64,000 nt of DNA from [Clostridium] polysaccharolyticum (GTDB taxonomy: Bacteria; Bacillota; Clostridia; Lachnospirales; Lachnospiraceae). Positions 45,636 to 54,811 of this stretch are shown one piece after another. The position numbers were made by a program, and so were the translations under genes. The notes beneath the pieces were generated by a model that was not told where the DNA came from, did no database searches, and was given only the letters and a program-made list of their open reading frames with translations. Where the stretch lies: assembly GCF_900111595.1 (NCBI RefSeq), contig NZ_FOHN01000001.1:153476-217475 (forward strand), read 5' to 3'. Numbering within the stretch: position 1 is the stretch's first letter; the number at the start of each line of letters is the position of its first letter.

Positions 45636-46237
45636 GACAGCTCTACATCTCTATTCCTCAAAGAATACAGTTAAATTCAGATGAGGTACGCATAGGGGAT
45701 ATTGCACAGGTAATTACTGGCGATAAAGTATTTACAGAGAAAGTTAATCAAATTGTCCTGCTTCGGTTTCAGGAAAAAACGATGGAGATTAGAGGAATTA
45801 CAGAGGTTATAGAACTGCTCTCAAAAAAATTTGGGAATCTTAACATAGTAAATCTGGGAGAAACAGAATTTATCATTGAGAAAGTGTCCAATAAAAGACC
45901 AAACAAGATATATGAAATAATTAGGGTTTCAGTTGTTTGTGGCATTGTATATCTTGGGTCCGCATTTTCCGTTATGACGTTTAATGAGGATGGCTGTGTC
46001 CGGGATTTACTGGATATGCTCTATAAGTCAGTAATGGGAAAATCACATGAAAAGGGTTCCGTTTTGGAAATTGCGTATAGTTTAGGTATTACATTTGGTA
46101 TTCTGATCTTTTATAACCATGTATTCCGAAAGAAAAAGGAGTCCGACCCAACGCCTATTCAAGTGGAAATGCGTCATTATGAAATGGATGTGAATGAAAC
46201 TATTATTATCAACAAAGACAGGGAAGGTGGCTCATAA
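45632..46237 (+). CDS. spoVAA: Stage V sporulation protein AA
   Basis: A 201-residue protein matching the Bacillus SpoVAA layout and length. A soluble N-terminal domain (about 1-85, IDIAQVITGDKVF-like) is followed by two membrane helices around VSVVCGIVYLGSAFSVMTFNEDG and AYSLGITFGILIFYNHVF, and the conserved DPTPIQVEMRHYEMDVNE tail. It is part of the SpoVA machinery that moves dipicolinic acid into the spore. Its start overlaps the upstream 44-residue gene. Confidence 0.9.
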   Translation: MRQLYISIPQRIQLNSDEVRIGDIAQVITGDKVFTEKVNQIVLLRFQEKTMEIRGITEVIELLSKKFGNLNIVNLGETEFIIEKVSNKRPNKIYEIIRVSVVCGIVYLGSAFSVMTFNEDGCVRDLLDMLYKSVMGKSHEKGSVLEIAYSLGITFGILIFYNHVFRKKKESDPTPIQVEMRHYEMDVNETIIINKDREGGS

Positions 46238-46244
46238 TATGTGA

Positions 46245-46652
46245 CTAAAATATATAATTTTAATTATAATCTGTTTTTCATCAGGCTTAACAATTGCTAC
46301 TGGCATATTTGCTTTTTTGGCAAAATTAGGTGTTATTCCAAGGCTGCTGGCAAGAACCAATACGGCAAAATATACGCCATTATATGAAAAGGGAATTATT
46401 ATTGGAGGCAGTCTTGGAAATCTCTACTCTCTGTTTCAGTTTAGGATGCCAATTGGAATTGCAGCAATAACGATCATTTGCCTGTTTTTTGGCATTTACA
46501 TTGGTTGTCTTGCCATGGCTATTGCAGAGACTCTTAATGTAATTCCGTATTTCATAAGTAAATCCAAATTAAAACTGGGAATCAGTGGGATCATAATTGC
46601 TTTAGCACTAGGAAAAGGATGTGGAACTTTGCTGCAATTATTTTTTCATTAG
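46245..46652 (+). CDS. spoVAB: Stage V sporulation protein AB, start codon disrupted
   Basis: The open frame from 46245 reads LKYIILIIICFSSGLTIATG, then AFLAKLGVIPRLLARTNTAKY, aligning with the Bacillus SpoVAB N-terminus and giving the family length (about 135 residues, four helices). The expected start ATG at 46239, a normal distance after GGGAAGG, is directly followed by TGA at 46242 in the same frame. Translation would need a non-ATG start or begin at TTG 46317, losing most of the first helix. It could be a true nonsense mutation or a sequencing error. SpoVAB supports dipicolinate transport. Confidence 0.75.
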   Translation, partial: LKYIILIIICFSSGLTIATGIFAFLAKLGVIPRLLARTNTAKYTPLYEKGIIIGGSLGNLYSLFQFRMPIGIAAITIICLFFGIYIGCLAMAIAETLNVIPYFISKSKLKLGISGIIIALALGKGCGTLLQLFFH

Positions 46653-46687
46653 AAATAGAATCCGTTTTTTCGAAAGGAGAGAAAAGA

Positions 46688-47188
46688 ATGAGTGGGAAAA
46701 ATGTAACAGCTCACGATGTCATGCAGGAAAAGAATGACAAGCTTAGAGACCAGAAATACAACGATTATGTTTCGGCAGTAACGCCTAAGCATAGCTGGTT
46801 TGCTAATTTGTGCAAGGCATTTTTAGTAGGAGGAATTATATGTGTCATAGGACAGGCTTTGGTTAATTTTTATCAGTCATGTGGATTTGATAAAGAAACA
46901 GCTGGACTTTATGAAGTTATTACACTGGTATTGCTTAGTGTACTGCTTACTGGATTTAATATTTATTCACCTCTTGCCAAATGGGCGGGTGCTGGAACTG
47001 TTGTACCGATTACAGGCTTTGCGAATTCCGTTGCCTCAGCAGCAATTGAATTTAAAACAGAAGGTCAGGTATTTGGTATTGGATGTAAAATCTTTACCAT
47101 CTGTGGTCCTGTTATTCTGTATGGCATTACCTTTACATGGTTTCTTGGATTAATATACTGGATTCTAAAAGTTATGGGTGTAGTTTAG
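46688..47188 (+). CDS. spoVAC: Stage V sporulation protein AC
   Basis: A 166-residue membrane protein with about four helices. The KWAGAGTVVPITGFANSVASAAIEF segment is the SpoVAC/AE signature. SpoVAC acts as a channel for dipicolinate in the spore inner membrane. The ATG at 46688 follows AAAGGAGAG; in-frame codons upstream overlap spoVAB and have no site. Confidence 0.95.
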   Translation: MSGKNVTAHDVMQEKNDKLRDQKYNDYVSAVTPKHSWFANLCKAFLVGGIICVIGQALVNFYQSCGFDKETAGLYEVITLVLLSVLLTGFNIYSPLAKWAGAGTVVPITGFANSVASAAIEFKTEGQVFGIGCKIFTICGPVILYGITFTWFLGLIYWILKVMGVV

Positions 47189-47201
47189 AGGAGGTGCCAT
47201 T

Positions 47202-48248
47202 ATGAGTGATAAGAAAATCGTTGGGAAACAAAGCATAGCCTTTCAAAATCCTCCAGTCATTACGGGATATGCTTCCATAGTCGGAAAAAAAGAAGGAGAA
47301 GGTCCTTTAGGTTCCTATTTTGACAGAATAGACGAAGATGCGTTATTTGGTGGTGATAACTGGGAAGATGCAGAAAGCCGTCTGCAGAAAATGACAGCAG
47401 AACTGGCTATTCAGAAAGCCATGCTGAAACCAGATGATATCCGTTATATTTTTGCAGGAGATTTACTTGGACAGCTGATTGCCACTTCTTTTGGAATTGT
47501 GGACTTGAAAATCCCTTTGTTTGGTGTATATGGAGCCTGTTCCACTATGGGAGAATCTATGTCACTAGGTTCTGTTTTAGTAGACGGAGGTTATGCGGAT
47601 CACGTTGTAGCAATGACATCAAGTCATAATGCCAGTGCAGAAAAACAGTTCCGTTTTCCTTTGGAATATGGTGCTCAAAGACCTTTAGCTGCTACATGGA
47701 CAGTTACAGGAAGTGGTGCTGTGGTGATTTCAAGTTGCGATAAAGCAGATGCTGTAAAAAATGATGATGCGATTATTGAAATCAAAGGAATTACAACAGG
47801 GAAGATTATGGATTATGGCGTGAAGGACTCTATGAATATGGGGGCTTGCATGGCACCGGCGGCCTGTGAGGTTATTGCACAGAATCTGACAGATTTTAAA
47901 CTCTCTCCAGCCTATTACGACAAGATTATAACTGGTGACTTGGGGGTTGTAGGGCAGAAAATTTTAATTGATCTGCTTATGGAAAAAGGATTTGATATTT
48001 CACATAATCATATGGATTGTGGAATTGAAATCTATAATGCGGATACGCAGGATACTCATGCTGGTGGAAGTGGATGTGGCTGTAGTGCATCGACTTTATG
48101 TAGTTACATTATGAAGAAAATGCAGTCTAAAGAGTGGAAGAAAGTACTTTTCGTGCCAACAGGTGCATTGCTTTCTACCGTAAGTTTTAATGAAGGAAAT
48201 TCTGTTCCAGGCATTGCACATGGGGTTATGTTAGAAGTTCGCAGTTAA
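47202..48248 (+). CDS. spoVAD: Stage V sporulation protein AD
   Basis: A 348-residue thiolase-fold protein of normal length. GVYGACSTMGESMSLGSVLVDGGYADHVVAMTSSHN is the conserved active-site-like region, and HMDCGIEIYNADTQDTHAGGSGCGCSA is the late motif. SpoVAD binds dipicolinic acid on the outer face of the spore inner membrane. GGAGGTG precedes the ATG, 13 bases after spoVAC. Confidence 0.95.
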   Translation: MSDKKIVGKQSIAFQNPPVITGYASIVGKKEGEGPLGSYFDRIDEDALFGGDNWEDAESRLQKMTAELAIQKAMLKPDDIRYIFAGDLLGQLIATSFGIVDLKIPLFGVYGACSTMGESMSLGSVLVDGGYADHVVAMTSSHNASAEKQFRFPLEYGAQRPLAATWTVTGSGAVVISSCDKADAVKNDDAIIEIKGITTGKIMDYGVKDSMNMGACMAPAACEVIAQNLTDFKLSPAYYDKIITGDLGVVGQKILIDLLMEKGFDISHNHMDCGIEIYNADTQDTHAGGSGCGCSASTLCSYIMKKMQSKEWKKVLFVPTGALLSTVSFNEGNSVPGIAHGVMLEVRS

Positions 48249-48281
48249 TACTTTTGATATGCGGTAAAATGGAGGTAAATG

Positions 48282-48635
48282 ATGGATTATGTAAAAGCAT
48301 TTGTAATCGGTGGTTTAATCTGTGCACTGGTTCAGATTGTAATGGACAATACAAAGTTAATGCCAGGACGTATTATGGTCTTGCTTGTATGTTTCGGTGC
48401 ACTCTTAGGAGCAATTGGGGTTTATGAACCATTTGCCAAGTGGGCAGGGGCTGGTGCCACAGTACCACTTAGTGGATTTGGAAGTACGTTATTTAAAGGA
48501 GTAAAGGAAGCGGTAGATGCCAATGGATTTATTGGTATTTTCAAAGGTGGATTTACCAAAAGTGCAGTGGGGATATCATCAGCACTGGTATTTAGTTATA
48601 TTGCATCATGGGTATTTAAATCTAAGATGCAGTAA
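48282..48635 (+). CDS. spoVAE: Stage V sporulation protein AE
   Basis: A 117-residue membrane protein with three helices, the SpoVAEb type. KWAGAGATVPLSGFGSTLFKGVKEAV repeats the SpoVAC signature, showing these two share ancestry. GGAGG lies 6 bases before the ATG at 48282; an ATG 3 bases earlier is also possible. It is the last spoVA gene; no spoVAEa or spoVAF follows. Confidence 0.93.
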   Translation: MDYVKAFVIGGLICALVQIVMDNTKLMPGRIMVLLVCFGALLGAIGVYEPFAKWAGAGATVPLSGFGSTLFKGVKEAVDANGFIGIFKGGFTKSAVGISSALVFSYIASWVFKSKMQ

Positions 48636-48640
48636 AATGG

Positions 48641-48688
48641 AAAAAGAAAAACGCATCTGCATTTAAAAGCAGATGTGTTTTTCTTTTT
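48641..48688. terminator. Bidirectional terminator between spoVAE and the PBP gene
   Basis: GAAAAACGCATCTGC (48646-48660) pairs with GCAGATGTGTTTTTC (48669-48683), then TTTTT. It serves both converging transcripts. Confidence 0.8.
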
Positions 48689-48724
48689 AAATCCTAAAAA
48701 TCTATGGAAAAATGAGGATTTTTC

Positions 48725-51424
48725 CTAATCATTTCTAGGTGAAGCATGTTTCTTTCTAGTATTCTCAGGTTTATCTGATGGCTTATTGTCTGGAATCGCA
48801 GTGTCAGGTTTGGAAGGTTTTCCATTAGGAGTTACGTTTGGGAGAATTTTTTCTGGATTTTCAGGTGATTTTCCAGAGTTCGTATGAATCGGACATAAAT
48901 TCGATTCAAAATTGTTTGGTAAAATATATGGTGTATCAGCTGTCTGGGCTTTTTCACCAGATTTTATCAAATAGACTCGGTTGATGATATCAATACTTGG
49001 ACAGTAAGCACTTGGAGTGTGTCTGGATGCTTCACATATTGGGACTTTCACATGAACGTCACAAGTTTCTGTTGGAACAGTACCTTTGGCAAAAAATTCC
49101 GTACGCACGGTGGAACCATTTGGAGCATGGTCACAAACACCATCAATGGCCAGTTTTCCAGACTTTGTACATATTTTTGCTGTGGTGATAGACTCTGGTC
49201 TGGTAAATTCTTTGCGTGCTAAAGGTTTATGGATTTTTTCCATAACCGTACGCCATAAATTTTTGTGGTAAGCTGTGTCTTCCTGCTTGCCATTATTGTC
49301 GTAGCCGCCCCAGATGCCTGCCGTATAGTAAGGGGTATAGCCAACAAACCATAAATCGTTATCATTGCTTGTAGTACCAGTCTTACCAGCGACAGGCATA
49401 TTGACGCTGGCCAGTGAAAGCTTTTTGCCAGTACCTGCTTTTACCACATCCTCCATTGCGCTAGTTAGCAGATAAGAAGTAGAGTCTTTCATGACTTGTG
49501 TAGAAACAGAGTCTGTATGGTCTAGCATAATTTTTCCAGTCTGATCAAGAATCTTAGTATACAGCTTTGGCTTGGTATAATTGCCTCCATTTGCAATAGT
49601 AGCAAAAGCATTTGTTAATTCCAGATTGGTAACACCGTCGGTAATACCGCCAAGTGCAAGGGATAAGTTTAAATCACTTACCGTAGCACCTGTTTTTTCA
49701 TTAACACGGTTTTCTACAAGTGTAGTAAATCCAAGTTTCTGTAAGTAGGAAAAACCAGTCTGGGTTGTAACCTGCTCTAATGTTTTAACAGCCATTACAT
49801 TCATGGAATTATAAATGGCCTGACGGATCGTGGTAAAACCGTTATAAGCTTCTCCATTCCAGTTATTAACCTTTTTAGTGGAACCTGGATAATAATATAA
49901 ATCATCATCAAATACAGTAGCAAGTGTCATGCCTTTCGTATCCAGTGCAGGAAGGTAGGTTGATAAAATTTTAAATGTAGAACCAGGCTGTCTGGCTGTT
50001 GCAGTTGCCCTGTTTAAGGAACGGCTGTAATTTTTCAGTCCACGGCCGCCAATTAGTGCTTTTACCTGTCCAGTATACTGGTCCATTAGTACAAAGGATA
50101 CTTGAGGCTGAGGTACAAAATTAATTACTTCACCGTCAATTCTGTCATTTTTTCCTACAACATGTTTTTTGTATTCCTCAATATATGGATCTGCCTTTTT
50201 CCTGTTTTTAAAATACAGATTGAAAGCTGTATTTTTTTTCTGGAAATATTTCTTTAAATTCATTTCACTGTAATTGTGGGCTTCCCCTTTTTCATCAATG
50301 ACAGTAAGCCTGTAAGTTAATTCAAAGGTTGAGTTGCCAGGATACATGGACTCGTCTGCAAACACATCGTCACATAGTTTCTGCATTTTTGGATCTTGTG
50401 TGGCATAAATACTAAGTCCGCTCCGGTAAATTAAATTATAAGCCTGTGTGGAGGTGTATCCTAGTTCTTCCACTAAATCATTGGTTACTTCGTCTACTAA
50501 TGCATCAACAAAGTAAGAATTTACATTAGATTTGGAAGCATACTGTTCTGTGTTAACCAGCTCAATGCGGGAATATACATCATCAGTCAGTGCTTTCTGG
50601 TACTGTTCTTCGGTGATATAATTCTGTTCTTTCATTTTATCTAAAATAATGGTTCGCCGTTTTGCATTGTCTTCTGGATAGGTGATTGGATTGTAAGCGG
50701 AAGGATTCTTTGTGATTCCAGCAATAACTGTACATTCAGATAAAGTCAAATCTTTTACATTCTTATTAAAATAACGTTGAGAGGCAGCTTCAACACCTAA
50801 TGTATTCTGGCCTAAATTGATGATATTCAGATAGTATTCCAAGATGGTCTTCTTGTCCATTTTATTCTCTAATTGGAGAGCTAAATATTGTTCCTGTATT
50901 TTACGTTCAAATTTGTCTGAAAAATTAGTTTCCATACCACCTTCAAAAACAGTATTTTTTAGAAGCTGCTGTGTTAAAGTACTGGCGCCTTGATCAAAAC
51001 CGCCTCCAGTAATGCCTAAAAAGAACGCACGAAAAATGCCACGGACATCAATCCCTTTGTGGCTCCAAAAACGCTCATCCTCAACTGCAATAAAAGCATT
51101 AATTAAATCCTTTGGGATATCTTCAATATTTACATAAACACGATTGGCATTGGAACCAACGAGCTGCTGCATTTTATTTCCTTTGGAATCATAAATAGTA
51201 GTCGCAAAAGTAGTAGGAGCTACGTTAATGCTGTCAATGTGCGGAGCATTGTCAATGATTCCTCTGACAATTCCAATTCCAGCAAATGTGCCAATGCAGG
51301 CACACAAAACTATACAGATTAAAAAAGTTCGAAAAAAGAGGACAGATGCTTTTTTCTTTCTTTTTTTGTTTGGTGAAACGGTTTCTTTATACTTGTCCTT
51401 AATCCCGTTGTTACTAAAATTCAT
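48725..51424 (-). CDS. Class A penicillin-binding protein
   Basis: An 899-residue bifunctional peptidoglycan synthase. A single membrane anchor lies near 28-52. The GT51 glycosyltransferase (about 75-260) has AVEDERFWSHKGID and GGASTLTQQLLKN-like motifs (here FDQGASTLTQQLLKN). The transpeptidase (about 430-720) has the SxxK serine in RQPGSTFKIL, SMN for SxN, and GKTGTTSND for KTG. A Pro/Asn/Lys-rich tail of about 70 residues ends the protein, presumably wall-spanning. AGGAGG precedes the ATG. It polymerises and cross-links cell-wall strands. Confidence 0.94.
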   Translation of the reverse strand: MNFSNNGIKDKYKETVSPNKKRKKKASVLFFRTFLICIVLCACIGTFAGIGIVRGIIDNAPHIDSINVAPTTFATTIYDSKGNKMQQLVGSNANRVYVNIEDIPKDLINAFIAVEDERFWSHKGIDVRGIFRAFFLGITGGGFDQGASTLTQQLLKNTVFEGGMETNFSDKFERKIQEQYLALQLENKMDKKTILEYYLNIINLGQNTLGVEAASQRYFNKNVKDLTLSECTVIAGITKNPSAYNPITYPEDNAKRRTIILDKMKEQNYITEEQYQKALTDDVYSRIELVNTEQYASKSNVNSYFVDALVDEVTNDLVEELGYTSTQAYNLIYRSGLSIYATQDPKMQKLCDDVFADESMYPGNSTFELTYRLTVIDEKGEAHNYSEMNLKKYFQKKNTAFNLYFKNRKKADPYIEEYKKHVVGKNDRIDGEVINFVPQPQVSFVLMDQYTGQVKALIGGRGLKNYSRSLNRATATARQPGSTFKILSTYLPALDTKGMTLATVFDDDLYYYPGSTKKVNNWNGEAYNGFTTIRQAIYNSMNVMAVKTLEQVTTQTGFSYLQKLGFTTLVENRVNEKTGATVSDLNLSLALGGITDGVTNLELTNAFATIANGGNYTKPKLYTKILDQTGKIMLDHTDSVSTQVMKDSTSYLLTSAMEDVVKAGTGKKLSLASVNMPVAGKTGTTSNDNDLWFVGYTPYYTAGIWGGYDNNGKQEDTAYHKNLWRTVMEKIHKPLARKEFTRPESITTAKICTKSGKLAIDGVCDHAPNGSTVRTEFFAKGTVPTETCDVHVKVPICEASRHTPSAYCPSIDIINRVYLIKSGEKAQTADTPYILPNNFESNLCPIHTNSGKSPENPEKILPNVTPNGKPSKPDTAIPDNKPSDKPENTRKKHASPRND

Positions 51425-51796
51425 ATGAGCCTCCTGTTAATATTAACCATATTATACCCGTTTTATGGCAGTATAATCTGGAACAGGTATAATTAGTATT
51501 GGCAGTATTTATTATTATAACAAATCTATGTAAGTAAATAAAGTTTTTCTCATGACATTTTATTAAGAAGAATTATAAGAGAGAGGGAACTATTAAAATT
51601 TCTTATAAATGTATAGAATGCTGAACTTTTTTTTGCGTGTTCAGGTAAATGCATTCGAAAATAGGCAGGATATGTCACAATAAGTAATAAAATGCGTACG
51701 ATTTTAGTTGCCTAAACAGATAGAAAACTGTTATTATATAGTAGCAATCCCAATTAATTGTTTCATTAGGGAAAAATAAAGAAAGGACCAATTGTG
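51425..51796. other. Intergenic region with divergent promoters
   Basis: No coding frame of note. On the plus strand TTGCCT (51708-51713), an 18-base spacer and TATTAT (51732-51737) could serve the next gene. On the minus strand a TATAAT at 51456-51451 could be the -10 of the PBP gene. Confidence 0.4.
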
Positions 51797-52090
51797 ATGA
51801 CAGAATCTAAACTAATAGGAAAGCGTATCATTTTAGCTGTTCCAGAGAGGGAGATGTGTTTAGAGTATTTTATTCTAAAAGAACAAAATGAACATGATAA
51901 TACTGTTACATATGGAGCAAAGATATGCAAGACGGAAAATGGAATTGATGAAGTAGAAGAAGTAAAGGGGATTACGGATTCTAGTAAAGTGATTATCAGC
52001 TTAGCTGATATGTTGCTTGAAAATACTGTGACACCTATATCTATGGTAGACGTAATAGATGATTACGTGACAGATAAACTATGTAGCTAA
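51797..52090 (+). CDS. Small cytoplasmic protein, possibly DUF6514
   Basis: A 97-residue protein. The start at 51797 follows AAGAAAGGA; a GTG just before it is also in frame. A beta-rich first half (TYGAKICKTENGIDEVEEVKGI) is followed by a helical SLADMLLENTVTPISMVDVIDDYV tail. This resembles short Clostridia proteins I recall as DUF6514, from memory only. No catalytic residues are visible. The YigZ gene follows after about 50 bases. Confidence 0.5.
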   Translation: MTESKLIGKRIILAVPEREMCLEYFILKEQNEHDNTVTYGAKICKTENGIDEVEEVKGITDSSKVIISLADMLLENTVTPISMVDVIDDYVTDKLCS

Positions 52091-52140
52091 ATTTCCTTTA
52101 ACATGTTATAATGGCTTCAGTAAATAAAGGAGTCGTAAAC

Positions 52141-52791
52141 ATGAAAGAACAGGTTAATGTAGTTTACCGAGGTGGACAAGGTGAAATAGCTGAAAAAAAA
52201 TCAAGATTCATTTGTAGTGTACATGCGGTCAATACAGAAGATGAGGCAATTGCATTTATAGAAAAAATGCGTAAACAGTATTGGGATGCAAAGCATAACT
52301 GTTTTGCATACGTAATTGGCGAGAGACAGCAGATTCAAAGGTTTAGTGACGATGGGGAACCATCCGGAACTGCTGGAAAACCAATGCTTGATGTGTTGTT
52401 AGGAAAGCAGCTGTGTAATGCGGTTGCGGTTGTAACAAGATATTTTGGAGGCACGTTGCTTGGCACTGGGGGGCTAGTGCGTGCATATTCAAAAAGCGTA
52501 CAAGCAGGATTAAAAGAAAGTATCATTTTTGAAAAATGTTGCGGAAAACAGGTTTCCATATCCACAGATTATAATGGGATAGGAAAATTACAATATATAG
52601 CGGCAACAATGGAACTTCATACTCTTGATACGGAATATACAGATAAAGTAGTCGTAAAATTACTGGTTCCTGACGATAAGTTAAATGAGATGGACAAAAA
52701 AGTAACAGAAGCTACTTCAGGAAAAGCGAAAATAGAAATAGAAGCTACTGTCTCTTATGGGATCCATAATGGAGAGATCATATTATTATAA
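52141..52791 (+). CDS. YigZ/IMPACT family protein
   Basis: A 216-residue protein. The IMPACT N-terminal domain shows KKSRFICSVHAV, WDAKHNCFAYVIG, FSDDGEPSGTAGKPML and VVTRYFGGTLLGTGGLVRAY, all conserved in the YigZ/UPF0029 family. A DUF1949-like domain fills the C-terminus. The family is linked to translation or ribosome-associated regulation, but the bacterial role is unclear. AAAGGAG precedes the ATG at 52141. Confidence 0.92.
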   Translation: MKEQVNVVYRGGQGEIAEKKSRFICSVHAVNTEDEAIAFIEKMRKQYWDAKHNCFAYVIGERQQIQRFSDDGEPSGTAGKPMLDVLLGKQLCNAVAVVTRYFGGTLLGTGGLVRAYSKSVQAGLKESIIFEKCCGKQVSISTDYNGIGKLQYIAATMELHTLDTEYTDKVVVKLLVPDDKLNEMDKKVTEATSGKAKIEIEATVSYGIHNGEIILL

Positions 52792-52857
52792 CAAGTTATT
52801 TATAACAAGTTATTTGTAACAAGGGAAAAGGACATAACGGGGGGTTATGTCCTTTTC
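52785..52857 (+). terminator. Short repeats and terminator after yigZ
   Basis: ATAACAAGTTATTT occurs twice in tandem from about 52788 and partly a third time. The hairpin AAAGGACATAAC / GTTATGTCCTTT (52827-52854) followed by TCTC can terminate on both strands. Confidence 0.65.
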
Positions 52858-52861
52858 TCTG

Positions 52862-54370
52862 TTATACAAACTGATTGCGTTTTTCATCATACTCATAATT
52901 TATTGCTTTTAAAGAATTTATAATTTCTGCCGGATCAGCATCTAAGCTTTTACATAAGTCTTCTAAGGAAGAAAAATTATCCCGTAGCTGGGTATTAATA
53001 TAGCTTAAACGCATGGCAGGATCTTTTGGAATGTTCATAACAACTGCCTCCTGCTGTTTTTTTATATGTTTAAAATATTCCTTGATTCTGGCTTCATATC
53101 CGTTATCGGATAGATGGTAAAATGTGGTGTCTTTATGTTCATCTGGAAGATACTGCTGTTCTACATAATGATTTTCGTAGTCGTGGGCATATTTATAGCC
53201 AAGTCCATGTCCAAGTTTTGCGGCACCAGGATAATGGGCATCTTTTAGATAGGATGGTATTGCTGCATGTTTTTCGCGCTTAACAGTTTCCAGTGCTTTA
53301 TCAATTGCCATATAAGAAGAATTGCTTTTGGGTGCACATGCCACATAAGAAGCTGCCTGTGCCAGTACAATTCTAGCTTCGGGCATTCCAAGACGCTCTG
53401 CTGCCTGTGCACAAGCTGTGGCAACTACAATGGCATTCGGATCTGCATTGGATACATCTTCAGAAGCACAGATCATAATACGTCTTGCAATAAATGTAAT
53501 ATCCTCACCAGCATAGAGCATTTTGGCGAGATAATAAATAGCAGCATCGGGGTCAGAACCTCTCATGCTTTTAATAAATGCAGAAATCGTATCATAATGA
53601 TTATCTCCGGTTTTATCATAGCGTACCACTCGTTTCTGAATGCATTCCTGTGCAACATCCAGAGTAATATGGATTTTTTCATCTTCACTTCGAGGAGTAG
53701 TTAAAATGCCAAGTTCAATAGCATTTAGTGCTGAGCGGGCATCTCCGTTAGAGACACTGGAAAGAAATTCTAAAGCATCATTGTCGATTACTGCATGGTA
53801 CGCACCAAGTCCTTTTTGTTCATCTGTAATGGCTCGTTTGATCAGTGCTTTTATATTGTCCTGACTCAATGGGTGAAGTTCGAATACAATGGAACGGGAA
53901 ATAAGAGCAGAATTTACTTCGAAGTACGGATTCTCGGTAGTAGCACCAATTAAAATAACGGTGCCATCCTCTACAAAAGGAAGCAGATAGTCCTGCTGGC
54001 TCTTATTAAAACGGTGGATTTCGTCTACAAACAATATGGTCTTTTTTCCGTACATGCCATTGTTATTTTTTGCTTCATTAATAATCTGCTCCATATCCTT
54101 TTTGCCACTGGCAGTTGCATTGATTTGTGTAAATAAGGCACTAGTGGTGTTGGCGATTACTTTGGCAAGAGTGGTTTTTCCAGTTCCTGGAGGCCCGTAA
54201 AAAATAACGGAACTTAATTTATCGGCTTTAATGGCACGGTAAAGCAGTTTATCTTTGCCAAGGATATGTTCCTGTCCAACGATTTCGTCTAAGGCAGCAG
54301 GACGAAGTCTCGAAGCGAGAGGGGATTCCGTCTCTTGGTTTTTGCTTCGCATATAGTCAAATAAATCCAT
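52862..54370 (-). CDS. rarA: Replication-associated recombination ATPase RarA
   Basis: A 502-residue AAA+ ATPase (RarA/MgsA/WRNIP1). Walker A is GPPGTGKTTLAK, Walker B ILFVDEIHRFNKSQQD, sensor 1 ILIGATTENPYFE, and an arginine-finger segment follows. The C-terminal half has the MgsA domain (YLAKMLYAGEDITFIARRIMICASEDVSNADPNA). It works at stalled replication forks. The ATG at 54370 follows AAAGGAGG; upstream in-frame codons lack support. Confidence 0.95.
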   Translation of the reverse strand: MDLFDYMRSKNQETESPLASRLRPAALDEIVGQEHILGKDKLLYRAIKADKLSSVIFYGPPGTGKTTLAKVIANTTSALFTQINATASGKKDMEQIINEAKNNNGMYGKKTILFVDEIHRFNKSQQDYLLPFVEDGTVILIGATTENPYFEVNSALISRSIVFELHPLSQDNIKALIKRAITDEQKGLGAYHAVIDNDALEFLSSVSNGDARSALNAIELGILTTPRSEDEKIHITLDVAQECIQKRVVRYDKTGDNHYDTISAFIKSMRGSDPDAAIYYLAKMLYAGEDITFIARRIMICASEDVSNADPNAIVVATACAQAAERLGMPEARIVLAQAASYVACAPKSNSSYMAIDKALETVKREKHAAIPSYLKDAHYPGAAKLGHGLGYKYAHDYENHYVEQQYLPDEHKDTTFYHLSDNGYEARIKEYFKHIKKQQEAVVMNIPKDPAMRLSYINTQLRDNFSSLEDLCKSLDADPAEIINSLKAINYEYDEKRNQFV

Positions 54371-54401
54371 TGAGTTCCTCCTTTTTTCTAAGAGTTGGGC
54401 A

Positions 54402-54605
54402 TTACTGTTCATCTTGGTTGTTATTTCTGGACTTTAGTATAAGCTGATAGCCATACAATAGAAATGGGAATGCGACGGTAGCAAACAGGCATCCCATAAA
54501 TAATCCGCCAGATTTTTTATCTGTAAAGCAGGCAACAATAAGTGTTGCTATATAAAGTGCCAGCAGTAATAGGACTAATACTAGGCTGAAAATTCTTTTT
54601 TTCAT
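54402..54605 (-). CDS. Small two-helix membrane protein
   Basis: A 67-residue protein with two membrane helices (FSLVLVLLLLALYIATLIVACF and GCLFATVAFPFLLYGYQLIL) and a polar KSRNNNQDEQ tail. GAGGATAAC precedes the ATG at 54605. It lies 31 bases upstream of rarA on the same strand, so the two may be one transcript. No family recognised. Confidence 0.55.
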   Translation of the reverse strand: MKKRIFSLVLVLLLLALYIATLIVACFTDKKSGGLFMGCLFATVAFPFLLYGYQLILKSRNNNQDEQ

Positions 54606-54811
54606 TGTTATCCTCCGTATTGAAGTAATTCTTATCCAATTTCCTTTACGAAAAGTAGATCTCAATTATTATAACGAATTCCATCAGGTATTGCAATGTA
54701 CAAAGTAACACAATGACAGGGAAACAAAATGCTGAGAAAAAATACATATTTACATTTTTGGCAATTCATATTATGATAGCTAAGTATTTCGGTGAAAGAA
54801 AGGAATTATAA

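Noticed and set aside
46241-46316. GTG at 46241 as an alternative spoVAB start
   Set aside because: It is in the wrong frame and would not give the SpoVAB N-terminus without a frameshift.
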